Shown here: one piece after another, positions 38,848 to 51,278 of the stretch
Layout of the letters: every line of letters begins with the position of its first letter
Numbering within the stretch: position 1 is the stretch's first letter
DNA from: Centrapalus pauciflorus
Taxonomy: Eukaryota; Streptophyta; Magnoliopsida; Asterales; Asteraceae
Reading direction: 5' to 3'
NCBI GenBank assembly: GCA_020465985.1
Contig: JAANYP010003757.1
Location: 45,394 to 109,393, forward strand
Length of the DNA stretch: 64,000 nucleotides
The notes under the pieces: generated by a model
What the model was told of the DNA's origin: nothing
Seen by the model: only the letters and a program-made list of their open reading frames with translations
The model's database searches: none
Position numbers and translations under genes: made by a program

Positions 38848-40380
38848 CTTGACCTTAGTATATTTTTTTCTTTCTTTTTATAGTAAGTTAGTGTTTAAGT
38901 ATTATTTATTTCCTTTTATAGTGAGTTAGTAGGTTAGTTTTTTAGCTTATCTTAAAAATGAAAAACAAAAGAAAAAAGAGAGAAATCCATAAAAATTTCA
39001 AAAAAAGAGAATATCGAAAAATGAGTTAAGTCTTATAGACATAGGTTCAAAGTGACGAAAATTAGCACAGTTGATGCAATCTCTAAGTGTTAAGCTTTCA
39101 CACATAATGCACCTAAAATTCTAAGTGATATACACTTTCGTGTTTGATGTGTTGGTAGGCATAATGCACAAAGGGAATCTCGAAAGCTAATAAAATATTC
39201 AAGAAAAAGTCTTATGTGTAACTAACTTAGATGTATGACCAAATGGTCTTAATTTCTATGTTGGAGACTTACACACAATGATTCTAAATGAGGTATGCAA
39301 ATTTTCTGGGGGATGTATAGCAACATCGTATACATCTTAAAGAAAAGAAAAGAAAAGAAAATTTTGATAAAAAGGAGAGAGTCAAAACAAGTCGCTTTGT
39401 TGTACGTAAGTACAGACCTGTTACCTCAGGTTTGACTCGAGTTAGCAAGATAAGTCGCTCTGTTGTACGTTAGTACAGACCTATCACCACTGTCTTTATA
39501 GCTTTAAATAAACCTTAAGACAAACTAAGACACTCTGTTGTATGTAAATACAGAACTGTGTCTGACGTTTCCCTTTTAAAGAAAATTTGCAATACCGAAA
39601 AGTCATAATCATTGTGTGTATGCCTTGATCATAGAAGTATGTGTAAGTATGGGACACATAATTTCTTGATAAATAAAAAGGCCAGAGATATTCCAAAATG
39701 TAAAATGTTTAAAGGGAAAATCATACCGACAATCGACTTGGTTGTATTTCACGACAAACAATCAAAGGAATCAAAAAATTCCTAAGTGTGAAAGTGTAAT
39801 ACTGAAAGTGCGTATTGACACCGCTATCTGATTGAACCTTTTTTTTGACTTTCTCACAAAAATATTCTGTTAGTATAGGTCAAAAATTTTAAAAGTAGTT
39901 TAGAGTAGCTTAAGTTTAAATTTTGTTCAATATTTTATTTAATTTTATCTTATTTTATTTAATTTAATTTTTTAATTTTTTATTTTTTATTGTAAGTAGT
40001 ATAAAGGTCAAAGGTACTAGGATGCATTCTAGTTGGAAAAATAAAATTTGCGTGATAATCAATTGCTAAAAGTGAAGGGTTCCGTGATAAGTTGAAAAGG
40101 TTGAAAATTGTTCAAAGTTTTTCAAAACTTACAATAAGTTGAAAAAGTTGAAAATTGTTCAAAGTTTTTCAAAACATACGATGTTGTGACTGTTTAACGA
40201 AGATAACGACTGTTTCTCTCGAACTTATTTCTAGTGTTTGGTTTAAGTTCTAAACCATCAAAGAATGTAAGTAAGGAGAGTTTCGTTGCATTTTTATCAT
40301 TGAATAATGGTTTTTAATGTCCTACTAACATATTATGACTTGTTTCATGTGTTGATTAAGTCTATATAGTGTTAGAATTG
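38848..40380. other. Non-coding interior of family B copia with short tandem repeats
   Basis: No coding region seen. Three copies of a GTCGCTYTGTTGTACGT-AGTACAGACC-like unit start near 39391, 39453 and 39529. AAAGTTTTTCAAAACTTACAATAAGTTG-like repeats occur at 40095-40180. A (TTTTA)n-type run lies near 39935-39985. Confidence 0.5.
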
Positions 40381-40389
40381 GAGTTTTTA

Positions 40390-41230
40390 CAGAATTACAG
40401 ATTCTTCAACTGACAAAGGCGATTAGTGATCTTCAACATCTTAATACCCAGTTGGATCAGACAGAGACTGAGCAGCAGCAGCGGATTGCAGATCTGGAGG
40501 CTATACTGGAGGAGTTGTTGAAAGATCTTCCATCTCAGGGGGAGAAATCGTAGACAAGTCAAAGAAGATGGCTTGAACAGTGAGCTGGCAGATCTTTCAA
40601 GACAACAATTTGCTCAGCTTGCTGATCCTCAGGGGGAGTCGGTGTTCATAGCCGCTGACAAGGGAAAATACAAGGATTCAGATACGTCTAAAGTAACTGA
40701 AGATAAGGTCTGATCGGAGCAATGTCAGGGTTGGATGATGATGAAATGAGGCTCGTCTTCGAAGATGACTTAGAACAGGAGGATCTTGAGGATTGAGCGT
40801 TTATTCCAAAAGATATACCTGATTGGAAGTCACTCGATGAAGGTGGTATGAATGAAGATCAGAATGTGATAGATCTAGAGATGCTGAAATCTGCACTACA
40901 TGATGAATCAGATTCTGAAGTGTGAAGTGATTGATTTAGCTTGGAAGGACCTATTAAATCTAGGAAGACGATTCTTATGCTGAGGAGTTTGCAAAAACTA
41001 TCAGAAGGGAGGGTCGTTCTGGAAGATTTGAGAAGTTAATCTAAGAGTTGGTAGAAGAGCTATGGTTCAAATAAGAATATATCCTCTGACTGGTAGGAAA
41101 TGGACTAAGTTAGTCCACAAACCGGTGAGGACAGCGAATCTGAAGAGGCAGTCATGGATAACAAAGAAGAAAAGGTGATTTCGGTATTCATAGATCAATG
41201 AATATGTACTAGAAGCTATCGTCAAGGGGG
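40390..41230 (+). pseudogene. Remnant of the additional 3' ORF in family B copia
   Basis: An initial frame encodes a Gln/Glu-rich coiled coil (ILQLTKAISDLQHLNTQLDQ, then QQQRIADLEAILEELLKDLP) and stops at 40553. Further acidic pieces follow in shifted frames (AGLADPQGES region near 40620; acidic Asp/Glu-rich part near 40735-40925). The coiled coil recalls the Gln-rich segment of the additional ORF in family A (near 43760-43900). Too broken for a full assignment. Confidence 0.45.
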
Positions 41231-41349
41231 AGTCTGTTGATACACTCGATGTGACAATAGCTGTCCTGTTTAGATATTCATAGTCTCTGAATCTGATATT
41301 CTATTACGATCAATGAACAACAACTTGAAGCTATCGTCAAGGGGGAGTC

Positions 41350-42114
41350 TGTTGGTACATCCGGTGTGACGACAGCAATCTAGTTTTGTTATTGATATCA
41401 TGATTGTATATGATGTTTACATTTGCATGGTAAGTTCTAGACTATCATAACAAGTTCTAGAATAAGTTCTAGAATAAGTTCTAAATTAAGTTCTAGAAAT
41501 AAGTTCTAGAATAAGTTCTAGAAATAAGTTCTAGAATAAGTTCTAGAATAACCTCAAAGACAAGTTCTAGAATAAGTTCAAAGACAAGTTCTAGAATAAG
41601 TTCAAAAGACAATTTCAAAGGAACAAGTTCGAAGACAAGTTCAAAGGAACAAGTTCCAAGACAAGTTCAAAGGAACAAGTTCGAAGACAAGTTCAAAGGA
41701 ACAAGTTCAAAGACAAGTTCAAAGACAAGTTCAAAGGAACAAGTTCGAAGACAAGTTCGAGAGGAGCGTCTTCTCGAACTTGTCGTCTATATATTGAACT
41801 TTTCATTGTGAAATTAGGTATCTTTGACGGCTTAGAGGTTCTGTCGAACTTGAGGGCAAAAAGAGCATCCGGGTGAACGAAGACTTTTGGAGACGTTTAT
41901 CAGGGCGATTAGCAAAGGCGATCTCGAATTTTCAAGTTATCAGAGAGTTTGTTCTTGGAGAGAATCACGTGTCGGGACGTTCCGTTGTTCGTCTATCACA
42001 GTGTGTGTCTCCGTGTTTCGTGTGCGTGGTCTATCCGTCAAGCCGCTAACGAGGATTCCGCACTCGTTGGCAGGTGTCGCGTCAAGATAGGATCCGTAGT
42101 TAGGCGACCTTACA
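41350..42114 (+). repeat. 3' LTR of family B copia
   Basis: 765 bp. It is preceded by the polypurine tract AAGGGGGAGTC, and its TTCTAGAA array (41443-41600) is longer than in the 5' copy. A second polypurine tract with a partial LTR start lies 116 bp upstream (41222). Confidence 0.93.
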
Positions 42115-42456
42115 GTAGTAGATATGCTTGGAAGGTATTCAAATCTTGAATATATATCACTTCCTGAATTTCATCACTTTCTGTTATTAATCTATTGAGC
42201 AGCTTGAACTCTTAACTCTGGCAGCTTGAACTTTGAAGTAGCAGCTTGAACTTGTTGAACTAGCAGCTTGAACTTTGTAATTACACAAAAATACTACTAA
42301 CAGTTTGAGAATCTAACTAACAGCTTGACATACTTAGAATATTTCCCAACAATCTCCCCCTAACTTAAATTCTTTACACAAGACTTTAAGTTTCTATACA
42401 AATAAGGAAATAAAACAAAGTAAAACTGTTATATACAAACAAAGGCATCCAAAAAC

Positions 42457-45187
42457 TTACAACTGCGAAAGTTTCTGCCTTATAGCCTTTATGAATTCTC
42501 TCTTCAAGTCCACTTTATCACATTCAATCTTCATAGAGCTAATTTGGAGTAGGCATGTCTTTGGCAAATCGAGAAATTCAAAATTATAGAATCTGCTGGA
42601 TCTGTTTGCAAGCTTGAGTCTATATGTCATTGATTTGGCATATAAATCAACCTGTGCAATCTTCATTTCCTTGGCAGCTTTTATATCTACTCTGGTAGAT
42701 TCTGGGTCAAAAATGCTTCTGAGGTCTTTCAAGTTTGTCTGAACCTAAACAATTGGTGACATAGAGTGACTGGTAGTTCCAATATGATGCATTTGAGTCA
42801 GCTCATCTCTAGTCAGTCTCTGAACCAGGTGGATTAGGCTTTTATATTGTTCCTCTGGACCAGCTTCTCTTTTGATTACAAAATGATACACTAAATCAAT
42901 GTCATCCATTGACTTAGCATACCAGTAAGTAATAGGAGGTTTGGAGAAGTCATGCTGATCCAGGACTTTTTTGATTTCCACAGCCTTCTGTAGTTGTTGT
43001 TCAGCACTCTTTTTACCTGATCAAACTTTGCTTGTTGAATGGTTTCAGATTGAGGAGCAACAGCAACAGTTTGAACTGGTTCTTGTGGAGCTTGGACTTG
43101 ATGGGAGGCTGTGGATGCTTTTTCTTTCTTTTTTTTTTTGCTGTCATATAAAGCCTGAAGCTATTCAGTTGACCATGATTGAGCAATTACCTTTGATATC
43201 CCAGCTGTTGCAGAGAAATTTATCAAGAATCTTCTATGTTCTGCCTTTGAAGGCCCTGTTGGCCTTTTTCTTTTCTTTTGATTATCTTTAACCACAAACC
43301 CTCTTAGGTAATCTCCTAAGGTTTCATCATCTCCCATTGGTTCATGGGTTTGCTGGTCTAAGATCTCATCTTGTTCTTCTGCTAATTTTCTGGCCAGTTC
43401 AGCATCATGGCCAACTTGGGCTTCTTTAGACATGAATTTGATCTTTGGAGGCTCAATCAGAATGCCCTTTCCCTTGTCTTTGGAGGCTGATACTGTGGGT
43501 TGGACTGCTGGGGCAGGAGCTTGGGAACCTTCTTTAATAACCACTCCACTTGATTTGCTGGGAACAGCTTGAGCTTCTAGACTAACAGCTTGAGAAACTG
43601 TTGGGACTGTTAGCCTGGAAACTGAAGTTGAATGGATTGGATGAGGGATCTCCTGATTCTCCCCCTTTTTGGATGCATTGGTTTGGCCAGGGGGACCAAA
43701 AACCTTTGCAAGCAGGGATCAAACCATCTTTTCGAGCTGGATGATCTTGTTTCCACACAAAGTGAAACCAAGATGAAACTGATCAAGTCTTTGTTGTTGG
43801 GCTGCTGTGAGTTGTTGCAAAGCTGTGATTTGAGATCCCTGTGCAGTAATAATGGACTTATAATGTTCCAAAATGGCTACAACAGGTTTCAGCTGTTGAT
43901 CCGTCAAAGTCATAAGCTGCAGACTAGCCTCAAGATCTTCAAAGGATAGTGGGATTTGAGATCTATCACTGGCATGAATTCCAGAAGTAGAAACATCTGG
44001 GCCCCTTTGTTCTTGGTACTGGGGACTTCCAGAAGGTGCTTGTACACCCTCTGTTGCCATGGGTGTGGTCGTAGAGATGTTGATACTATCCTGTGCCTCT
44101 TGTGTAGAGACATTAGTAGTACCAGCCACAAATCCCATATGAACATCCTCTGATGGGATGTTCACCTCCAAGTTGAGGGTGGGAGTATCCTCAATGGGTT
44201 CCCTATCGATAATCTATGCAGGAGTGTCCTCATGTACAAGACTATTTGGCTCTGGGAATTGGACTGAGGAGGAAGGAGCTCCTACAAACCTTTGTCTTTT
44301 ATAAGTGAGGGGGCTGGGGAAGTATGTATAGTAGAAGGAGCTGAGGAAGTATATGTATCATGAGGAGTGGGTTGGGGTCCTGGGGGTGAAGCAGTAATGG
44401 ATGGCTGAGCTTGCTCAGGACCCTCTCCTCTGTTTCTTGGATTGATGTCCTGCATTGTAGAAGGCAATGGGACATCCACACTGTGAAAATTGACACTTGG
44501 TTTCAAAAGTCTTTTGATAGTAGGTAAAGAGTGCCTACGGGAAACATGTATCCTTTTATGTACTTTAAAATTATTGCAGGATTTTGTAATTATTTCTGCC
44601 AAAAACCGTGGATACATCAAAAATTTCCCATTCTTTAGGGCATGGTGCCTTAACATCCCTTGAAAGATCATATTTGAAAAATTATACTGTTGGCCTGTTG
44701 ATAAGCACACTAAGACAGTGGCAATATTTGAAGAAAATTCAGACCAACCAGTTCTTTTCGGGCTTATACACTGCTGAATAATATGCACAAGATATTTCCA
44801 TTTAGGACCAAAATGTGTTTTGTAGAAGGTAAAAGAATCAGTAGGGCCCCTATACCTAATTTCAAAGAGACCTTCGTGTAAAGCTGTAAGAGAGAGATCA
44901 AATATACATGTGGCATCTTGAAGATGCAGATGTTGGCGTATAGTCTCCTCAGTGATGGTGATGGGGTTACCATCAATGATTGATGCAAAAGAAGTGACTC
45001 CATTAATGGTATTGACAGTGGCTGATTTCCAAAACTGTTCTATGTGTGAGACGTATATGGTAGGATTGACAGTTAGAGCATAATGGATATGGGAACCACG
45101 AAGGAAATCCATCATGTCATGGAATGGTTGGAGTTCAGTGTGTTTGAGAGAGTAAGGAAGGCAGTTGGGTTCTTTGACAAACTCCAT
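42457..45187 (-). pseudogene. Additional 3' ORF of family A copia (unknown function), broken
   Basis: It begins MEFVKEPNCLPYSLKHTELQ at 45187 and is open to 44282 (301 residues). The globular N-terminal part (about 215 residues) includes PTIYVSHIEQFW, HLHLQDATCIFDLSLTALHE, PKWKYLVHIIQQCISPKRTG and NFSNMIFQGMLRHH; a basic segment and a Pro/Ser/Thr-rich tail follow. In shifted frames it continues with a Gln-rich coiled coil (43719-44171). A segment with LARKLAEEQDEI and KKRKRPTG (43161-43544) and two C-terminal pieces (42745-42981, 42457-42732) follow. It lies after pol and before the polypurine tract, where Sireviruses may carry an env-like gene. I see no signal peptide or membrane helix, so envelope function is not supported. 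The function is unknown. Confidence 0.75.
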
Positions 45188-45564
45188 TAGAAATCACGAC
45201 GGGGTTTTAGGGTTTTGAACGACTGTGTGTGAATCGCACAGAGAGAGAAGAGGAAAATATTGTGGAAGATATTTTTGCAACTGGTAGTTGCAATCGAACG
45301 AAACTGGGACTTTAAAGGTTTTGGCTTTTCAAAAATATCTACTTCTGCGCACAATCTTATGAAGAATTACAGAATTACCCTGCACACTTTGACTGACCAA
45401 GTGAAACAACTAACAGTCCGAGAAAATGAACTAGTAGCTTGAGAATATTCTCAAGCTGTTAATTGAAAATTAAGCATTTTCTAATGAAACAGTGTCTCCC
45501 CCTTAACTAAGCACATTGAATAAGTATTTTCTTCATGAAATAAGGAAGAATAATGAAGAACAAA

Positions 45565-48555
45565 TTAATCCATATTTACCATACCAATATTTGATACTAG
45601 AAAGGTGAATCTCCTTACATCAAATGGTTTTGTAAATAGATCAGCTAACTGATCATCCGTATGAATTTTGGTAACTTGGATTAATTTCTTCTCATTACAG
45701 TCCCTTATAAAATGAAATCTAATGTCTATGTGCTTGGTTTTGGGAAATTTAACTGGATTTTGTACAATGCTTATTGCACTTGAATTGTCAATATAAATAG
45801 GAGTAGATAGGAAGTTCATACCATAGTCTCTCAGTTGGTTCTGAATCCACATCACTTGGGAACAGCAGCTGGCAGCTGCAACGTATTCTGCTTCAGTAGA
45901 TGAGGTGGAAACAGTGGTCTGCTTTTTGCACTGCCAAGAGACCATCTTGCTCCTAGATATTGACATCCCCCAGTTGTGGATTTTCTGTCTATGTTTCAAA
46001 TTCCTTGCACAGAATGTCATTTGTTGATCCAAAGATAATATCATCAACATAGATCTACACAAGTAGAATCTCTGATTTGATGGACATTGTAAATAATGTC
46101 TTGTCCAGAGTACCTCTCTTGAATCCATTCTGTAGAAGATATGAAGACAAAGTGTCATACCATGCTCTTGGGGCTTGGTGGAGTCCGTAGAGGACTTTGT
46201 CTAGCTTGTAGACTATGTCTGGATACTTATAGTCCTCAAATCCAGGGGGTTGACACACATAAACCTCTTCTTCGATTGTACCATACAAGAATGCAGATTT
46301 CACATCCATTTGGTACACCTTGAACCCTTTGAAGCTGGCATAAGCTAAAAACAGTCTGATGGCTTCTATCCTTGCTATAGGAGCAAAGACATCATCATAA
46401 TCTATTCGTTCTTCTTGAGTATATCCTTGAGCTACCAACCTTGCTTTGTTCTTTATCACTACACCTCTCTCATATTTCTTGTTTCTGAACACCCATCTTG
46501 TACCAATTGCCCTTTTACCTTTAGGCAAATCAACTAGAGTCCATACATTCTAAATTTTGAATTGCAAAAGTTCTTCTTGCATTGCCTCAATCCAAGATGG
46601 ATCTTTCAGTGCCTCAGATGCCTTCTTTGGCTCCAATTGTGCCACGAAGCATGCATGTTCAAAGGCAGTCAGACTGAATTCAGGGACTGTTGATTCAGCA
46701 TCAGTGGACTCTTTTTGAATCATTGTCCTCGTCTGCACAGGAGTGCGTGGATCTCCCATTATCTGGTTGAGAGGATGGTACTTGTGAACCCTGAGTGTGG
46801 GTTCTCGTTCTGTCTGAACTGAGCTTCCTAGATTTGTATCATCACATTCAACACCACTTGAGGATTCTGCTTCAGTAACAGTTTGATCAGAAGATGGGAC
46901 TATTTCCCTATTGGATGGAGCTGTTACTTCAGGACTTGGGATTGGCATTTACACTCTGTATTTATGTCTTGTTGATCAATCAGGACTCCTGGTGGGTCAC
47001 AAGAGAGAAGTGGCAGTACATTGGACTCATCCCATGTAGCAGAATCCGCAATTTTTGGAAACTTTGTGCCAACAACTTGAATATTTGTGTTATCAGCATG
47101 AGAATTTGGGTTGGCAGTTTCAACACTGTTCCAACAGTTCCTGCAAAATACTCAGCAAAGCTCAAAGAATTTATTAGTGAATCTAAATCAAACAACCAAA
47201 TCAGGACCAGTGCCTTTGACATTTGCAGTGTTTTCATTAAACTCAACATTAGCACTTTCTTTAATGGTTTTAGATACACTGTTATATACCCTATAGGCTT
47301 TGCTTTGAATAGAGTCTCCTACAAAGAATCCTTCTTCAGCCTTGCTTTCAAACTTTCCTAAGTGAGTTTTAGTATGTAGGATAGTGCATGAACAGCCAAA
47401 AGGTTTTAGGAAGGCTACTAAGGGAATCCTGTGATGGAATAACTTATAGGGAGTTTTCCCTTAGGATTGAACAACTTGAACCCTATTAAGAACATAACAG
47501 GCTGTATTTACTGCCTCTGTCCAGAAGGTCATTGACAGTTTGGAATTAGCTAGCATGGTTCTAGCAGCCTCTATTAAAGTTCTATTCTTCCTTTCAGCTA
47601 TACCATTTTGTTGTGGTGTTCTAGGCGCACTATATTGCCTTGCAATGCCTTTAGACTCACAGAAGCTGTTTAGGAAATGATTTTTAAACTCAGTTCCATT
47701 GTCTGACCTGATCACCTTAACTTTTAAATTTGATTGGTTTTCAATTTTAAGAATAAAGGATTTGACTAGCTCAGTAGTTTCATCCTTAGTCCTAAGAAAG
47801 TAAACCCATGTAAACCTGGTGAAATCATCAACAATGACTAAACAATAAGCTCTTTTATTCAAACTCAAAACAGATGTTGGACCAAAAAGGTCCATATGAA
47901 TAAGATGAAGAGCAGATGAGATTGAATTTACTTCTTTGGCCTTATGAGAAGTTTTGTGTTGCTTGCCTTTGAGACATGCTACACAATGATCATCACATAT
48001 GAACTCCTTTTGTGGTAAACCTCTGACCAAGTTCTTTTTGACTAAAACATTCATAGATTTGAAGTTCATATGACATATCCTTCTGTGCCAAAGAGCAGAT
48101 TCATTTGATGATGCTTTGGATATCAAACAACTTAAAGTATTTGATTTGGATAGAAGATCTGTGTCCAAATAGTAGACATTGTCCTTTCTTGGTGTTCTGA
48201 GTAAAACAAGATTTTCAGGTATTTTAAAATCTTTTGAAAGGACAATGCACTCAGAGTCTGTGAATAAAACAATATTTTGTTTGTCACAGATTTGAGACAC
48301 ACTCAGTAAATTAAACTTCAGCTGTTCAACATACAAAACATCATTAAAGATCATATTACCTGCTTTGACAGTACCCTTACCTGTTACCTTACCTCCCTTG
48401 GAATTGCCTCCAAATGCAACAAACCCTCCTTCAAAGCTTTTGAAATTTGACAAGCATTCAGAGGTGCCTGTCATGTGCCTAGAGAATCCACTGTCCATAT
48501 GCCATCTTGTCTTATGGTGGGTCCTGTGGTTGCCCTGCACAGAAAAAGCTTAGTT
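45565..48555 (-). pseudogene. Pol of family A copia (deleted in RT)
   Basis: From about 48555, after a TGTGCAG, protease carries DSGFSRHMTG. The pre-integrase region (ALWHRRICHMNFKS, CVACLKGKQHK) and the integrase core (MDLFGPTS, RSDNGTEFK, NGIAERKNR) are open to 47461. Integrase tail and linker are broken (46550-47460). RT resumes at 46528 with GTRWVFRNKK and QMDVKSAFLYG. About 465 bp, including the catalytic YVDD and the start of RNase H, are deleted near 46000 compared with the element at 59506. RNase H ends with SSTEAEYVAAASCCSQVMWI and stops at 45565. This copy cannot make a working RT. Confidence 0.88.
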
Positions 48556-48559
48556 AGTA

Positions 48560-51192
48560 GTGGAGTAAACCCAAACCAAATTGGTTTTGGGTTGTCCATG
48601 TGCATTGACATAACTGAATACTGTTTGTGTCTTTTTAAACTTAGTGAGATCCACAGGTGGATTCTGTGAGGAGTATTTAGTTATAACATGAGGTATCCAG
48701 GTATTCTTTCCAACCTTTTCTTTAACAGTCTCAGAAGATCTACTACCAGTTCCAGTTTTAGACTTAGCAGTTTGAACTGGGTTCTGAGTACTGGCAGCTT
48801 CAGAATTTGAACTACCAGTTCCAACTTTTGGCTTAACAGTCCCAACACTTGCATTAGCAGTTTGATCTGTGTTTTTTCCTTTAACACACCATACCTTTTT
48901 TATGTTTGATTTAGATTTTGCTAAAACTTGTTTTTGGTGTGTAGGCTGTCTTTTGTTGACTTTTAAGTACCTGCGATCAACTGTCTTCTTTGGAACTGGT
49001 GTGACAGGTGTTTGGCCCTTTGAAACTTTTGAGTTTTGAACAATGGCCTATTTTTGAACCACAGACTGTTTTGTAACAGATGGTTTATATAAGCAATGCC
49101 TGGCCAAATGATTTTTCCTGCCACAATGGAAACATTTTTTGACTGTTTTGATTGGAGAACTAGTTTTGTGAGACCATAACTGAATTTTGTTCCTTTGATT
49201 TCCTGTCACCTATTGCTGTGTGGGAAACATATGAACCGCATGCTTTTGGCATGTGCATATTGGAACAGCCTTATCCTTTTTATTAGCTTTTGAAGAAGAT
49301 GCAATGTTACAGTTAGAAGGTACAGAAACATGTGGAGCATTATTGCATACACTCATCTTCTCTTTTCCTTTCACACTGTGGGTTTTGATGAAACTGGAAG
49401 TAGGAGGTTTTATAGGTTCACTCATTGTTTTGGAGTTACTCGCAACTTCTTTACACTCACAACCTTCATTTGGAATCAATTCTTCTTTAGATTCAGGCTT
49501 GTCCTCAAGGATAGGATCTACAGTTTTCATTTTCTCATCTAATGGTTCATTCACAAGCCTATCAGCAACTTCACTCATAGGATGAATGTATTTGTTGTTG
49601 TATGGGGGTGGAGTAGCTTTATATCCTATACCTTCCTTGGGATTGAGTTGAGATTTTACCCTATCTTTAAATTGGACTTCCATTAGGTGTTCTAGCTTTT
49701 GATTGGCCAGCTTGAAGCTACCTAAATCTATATTTATGGATTCTACTTTCTTGTTAGCTTCTAACACCTTCTGTTCAACCTGATCTAGTTTCTTATTTAG
49801 GGTCTCTATTTTCTCATTCAGTTCCTTTTTCTCCCACTCATGATATGTTCTATCATGTACCATCTGAATCTCATTATCCTTATAGTCATTGATCTGTTTT
49901 TCAAGATCTTCTATAGCCTGCATATACTCATATCTCCTCTCTTCCATCTTAGCTAGAGTTTTGCACATGCTCTCGTTATGATCTCTGTACTTTTTAACCA
50001 TATTTTTGCATGTTTGAGAGCAGAGTTTAGCATTTACCTCAGATGGTAGTTCAGTGGAAGTTACAGTTGATGTTTCTGCCATAAGAGCTTGATTTTGAAA
50101 CTCCTCTTCTGTCTGGTCACTCCAGTCAAACACATTGTCTTCTTGAGAAACAAGAGCTTGTGAGGATGATGTTTGACTGGTTTGCTGTGGTCTTGTTGGC
50201 TGCTGACCTTGTGATCTGCATTCTTTAGCAAAGTGTCCAAGTTTGTGGCACTTAAAGCACTCAACCTTTGATTTATCAAATGCTGGTTTGCCTTCTGTTT
50301 TGGCTTGAAAGTTTGGTCTGCCAGTTCTTTTCAGAAATCTTTTGGCCCTCATTGTCAACATAGCATGTTGCCACTTTAAGTCCATTTCTTCCAAATCATC
50401 TAGATGAATTTGTTCCAGATCTTCAGCATTAAGAGCAAAAAGTCCATCACTTGCAACAAATGCTTCATAATTAACTGTTTGATTTATCAGTTAATGATGA
50501 TGACAACAGGGCAGTGTTGTGATTGTAAGAAAAGGTTATCTTTTTGTTTTCAATTTCAGATTCGAACACTCTCAGACTGTTGTAAAGGTCATCCAACTCT
50601 ATTTCATCTAGAATGTCTTTGGTTCTCCATTGGGCAGCATAGACTGTCCATTCCTCACCAAGAGATCTGAGGAATTTTCTGTTCACTTCATCTTGATCAG
50701 GCTGACCTTAGCACTCTCCAATTCACCTATCAGCTTATTAAACCTATCAAAAATTTGAGTAAGGTTTTCATTCTTGCCACCAGAAAAGTTTTCATACTGC
50801 TGTTTTAAAAGATCCTTTTGATTTCTTTTGGTGCTAGCATTGCCAGCAAATCTTTTCTCTAAAGCAATCCAAAGAGAATGAGCAGTATAAAACTTTTTAA
50901 ACTGATGTTGATAAGCATTAGGAATGGCTATTTGTAAAAGAGTAAGAGCTTTCACTTCATTCATTCTAGCCTTTCTTTCAATCTCAGTTTTTGAAGGTGT
51001 TCTTTTTGGTTTGCCCTCAGCATCTAGTTCAGGTGCAACTGCAGGAGGATTTTCAACAGCTTCCCATAGGGCATAGTCAATAAATTGAATGTGCTGTTGA
51101 ATCCTGAGTTTCCACATCTCGAACTCAGTGGGTTTGAGCATAGGCACTTTTAATCCTTGCCCAGATCCACTACTGCTATTTTCAAACTCCAT
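48560..51192 (-). pseudogene. Gag of family A copia, frameshifted
   Basis: It starts MEFENSSSGSGQGLKVPMLK at 51192 with a UBN2-type Gag domain, shifts near 50684 and again near 50470. It then continues 50394-49210 with a zinc knuckle CFKCHKLGHFAKEC and a long coiled coil (about 49960-49680). A TAG interrupts it at 49210. A second knuckle CFHCGRKNHLARHC (about 49110) and a Lys-rich tail end at TAA before pol. It is close to the copy at 56941. Confidence 0.85.
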
Positions 51193-51264
51193 TGCAGAAA
51201 AACAAATTTTTAAACAAAAAAAGTTTTTAACTTTGAAAACTAAGAATAATAAATAAAACCTGTG

Positions 51265-51276
51265 GCTATGATACCA
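51265..51276 (-). other. Primer binding site of family A copia (one mismatch)
   Basis: The minus strand reads TGGTATCATAGC, one base off the usual TGGTATCAGAGC, 2 bases after the 5' LTR. Confidence 0.8.
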
Positions 51277-51278
51277 CT

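Larger units (their letters stand above)
34583..42114 (+). mobile_element. Gag-only non-autonomous copia (family B), nested
   Basis: LTRs 34583-35271 (689 bp) and 41350-42114 (765 bp) both start TGTTGGTACAT and end GGCGACCTTACA. The duplication GTAGT lies at 34578-34582 and 42115-42119. The interior has a primer binding site, a long gag with three amber codons, only the two ends of pol, a non-coding stretch and remnants of an additional 3' ORF. The LTR length difference lies mainly in the repeat array. It depends on other elements for enzymes. Confidence 0.93.
34166..42351 (-). repeat. 3' LTR of the family A copia, split by the gag-only copia
   Basis: Parts 34166-34582 and 42120-42351 together match 51279-51928. 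The break is at GGTAGT, where the other copia inserted. A polypurine tract, read TTAGGGGGAGAT on the minus strand, adjoins at 42352-42363. Confidence 0.92.

Noticed and set aside
42457..45187. Envelope or SNARE (longin-like) identity for the additional copia ORF
   Set aside because: No signal peptide, transmembrane helix or SNARE motif visible; the sequence only shows a conserved domain of unknown function.
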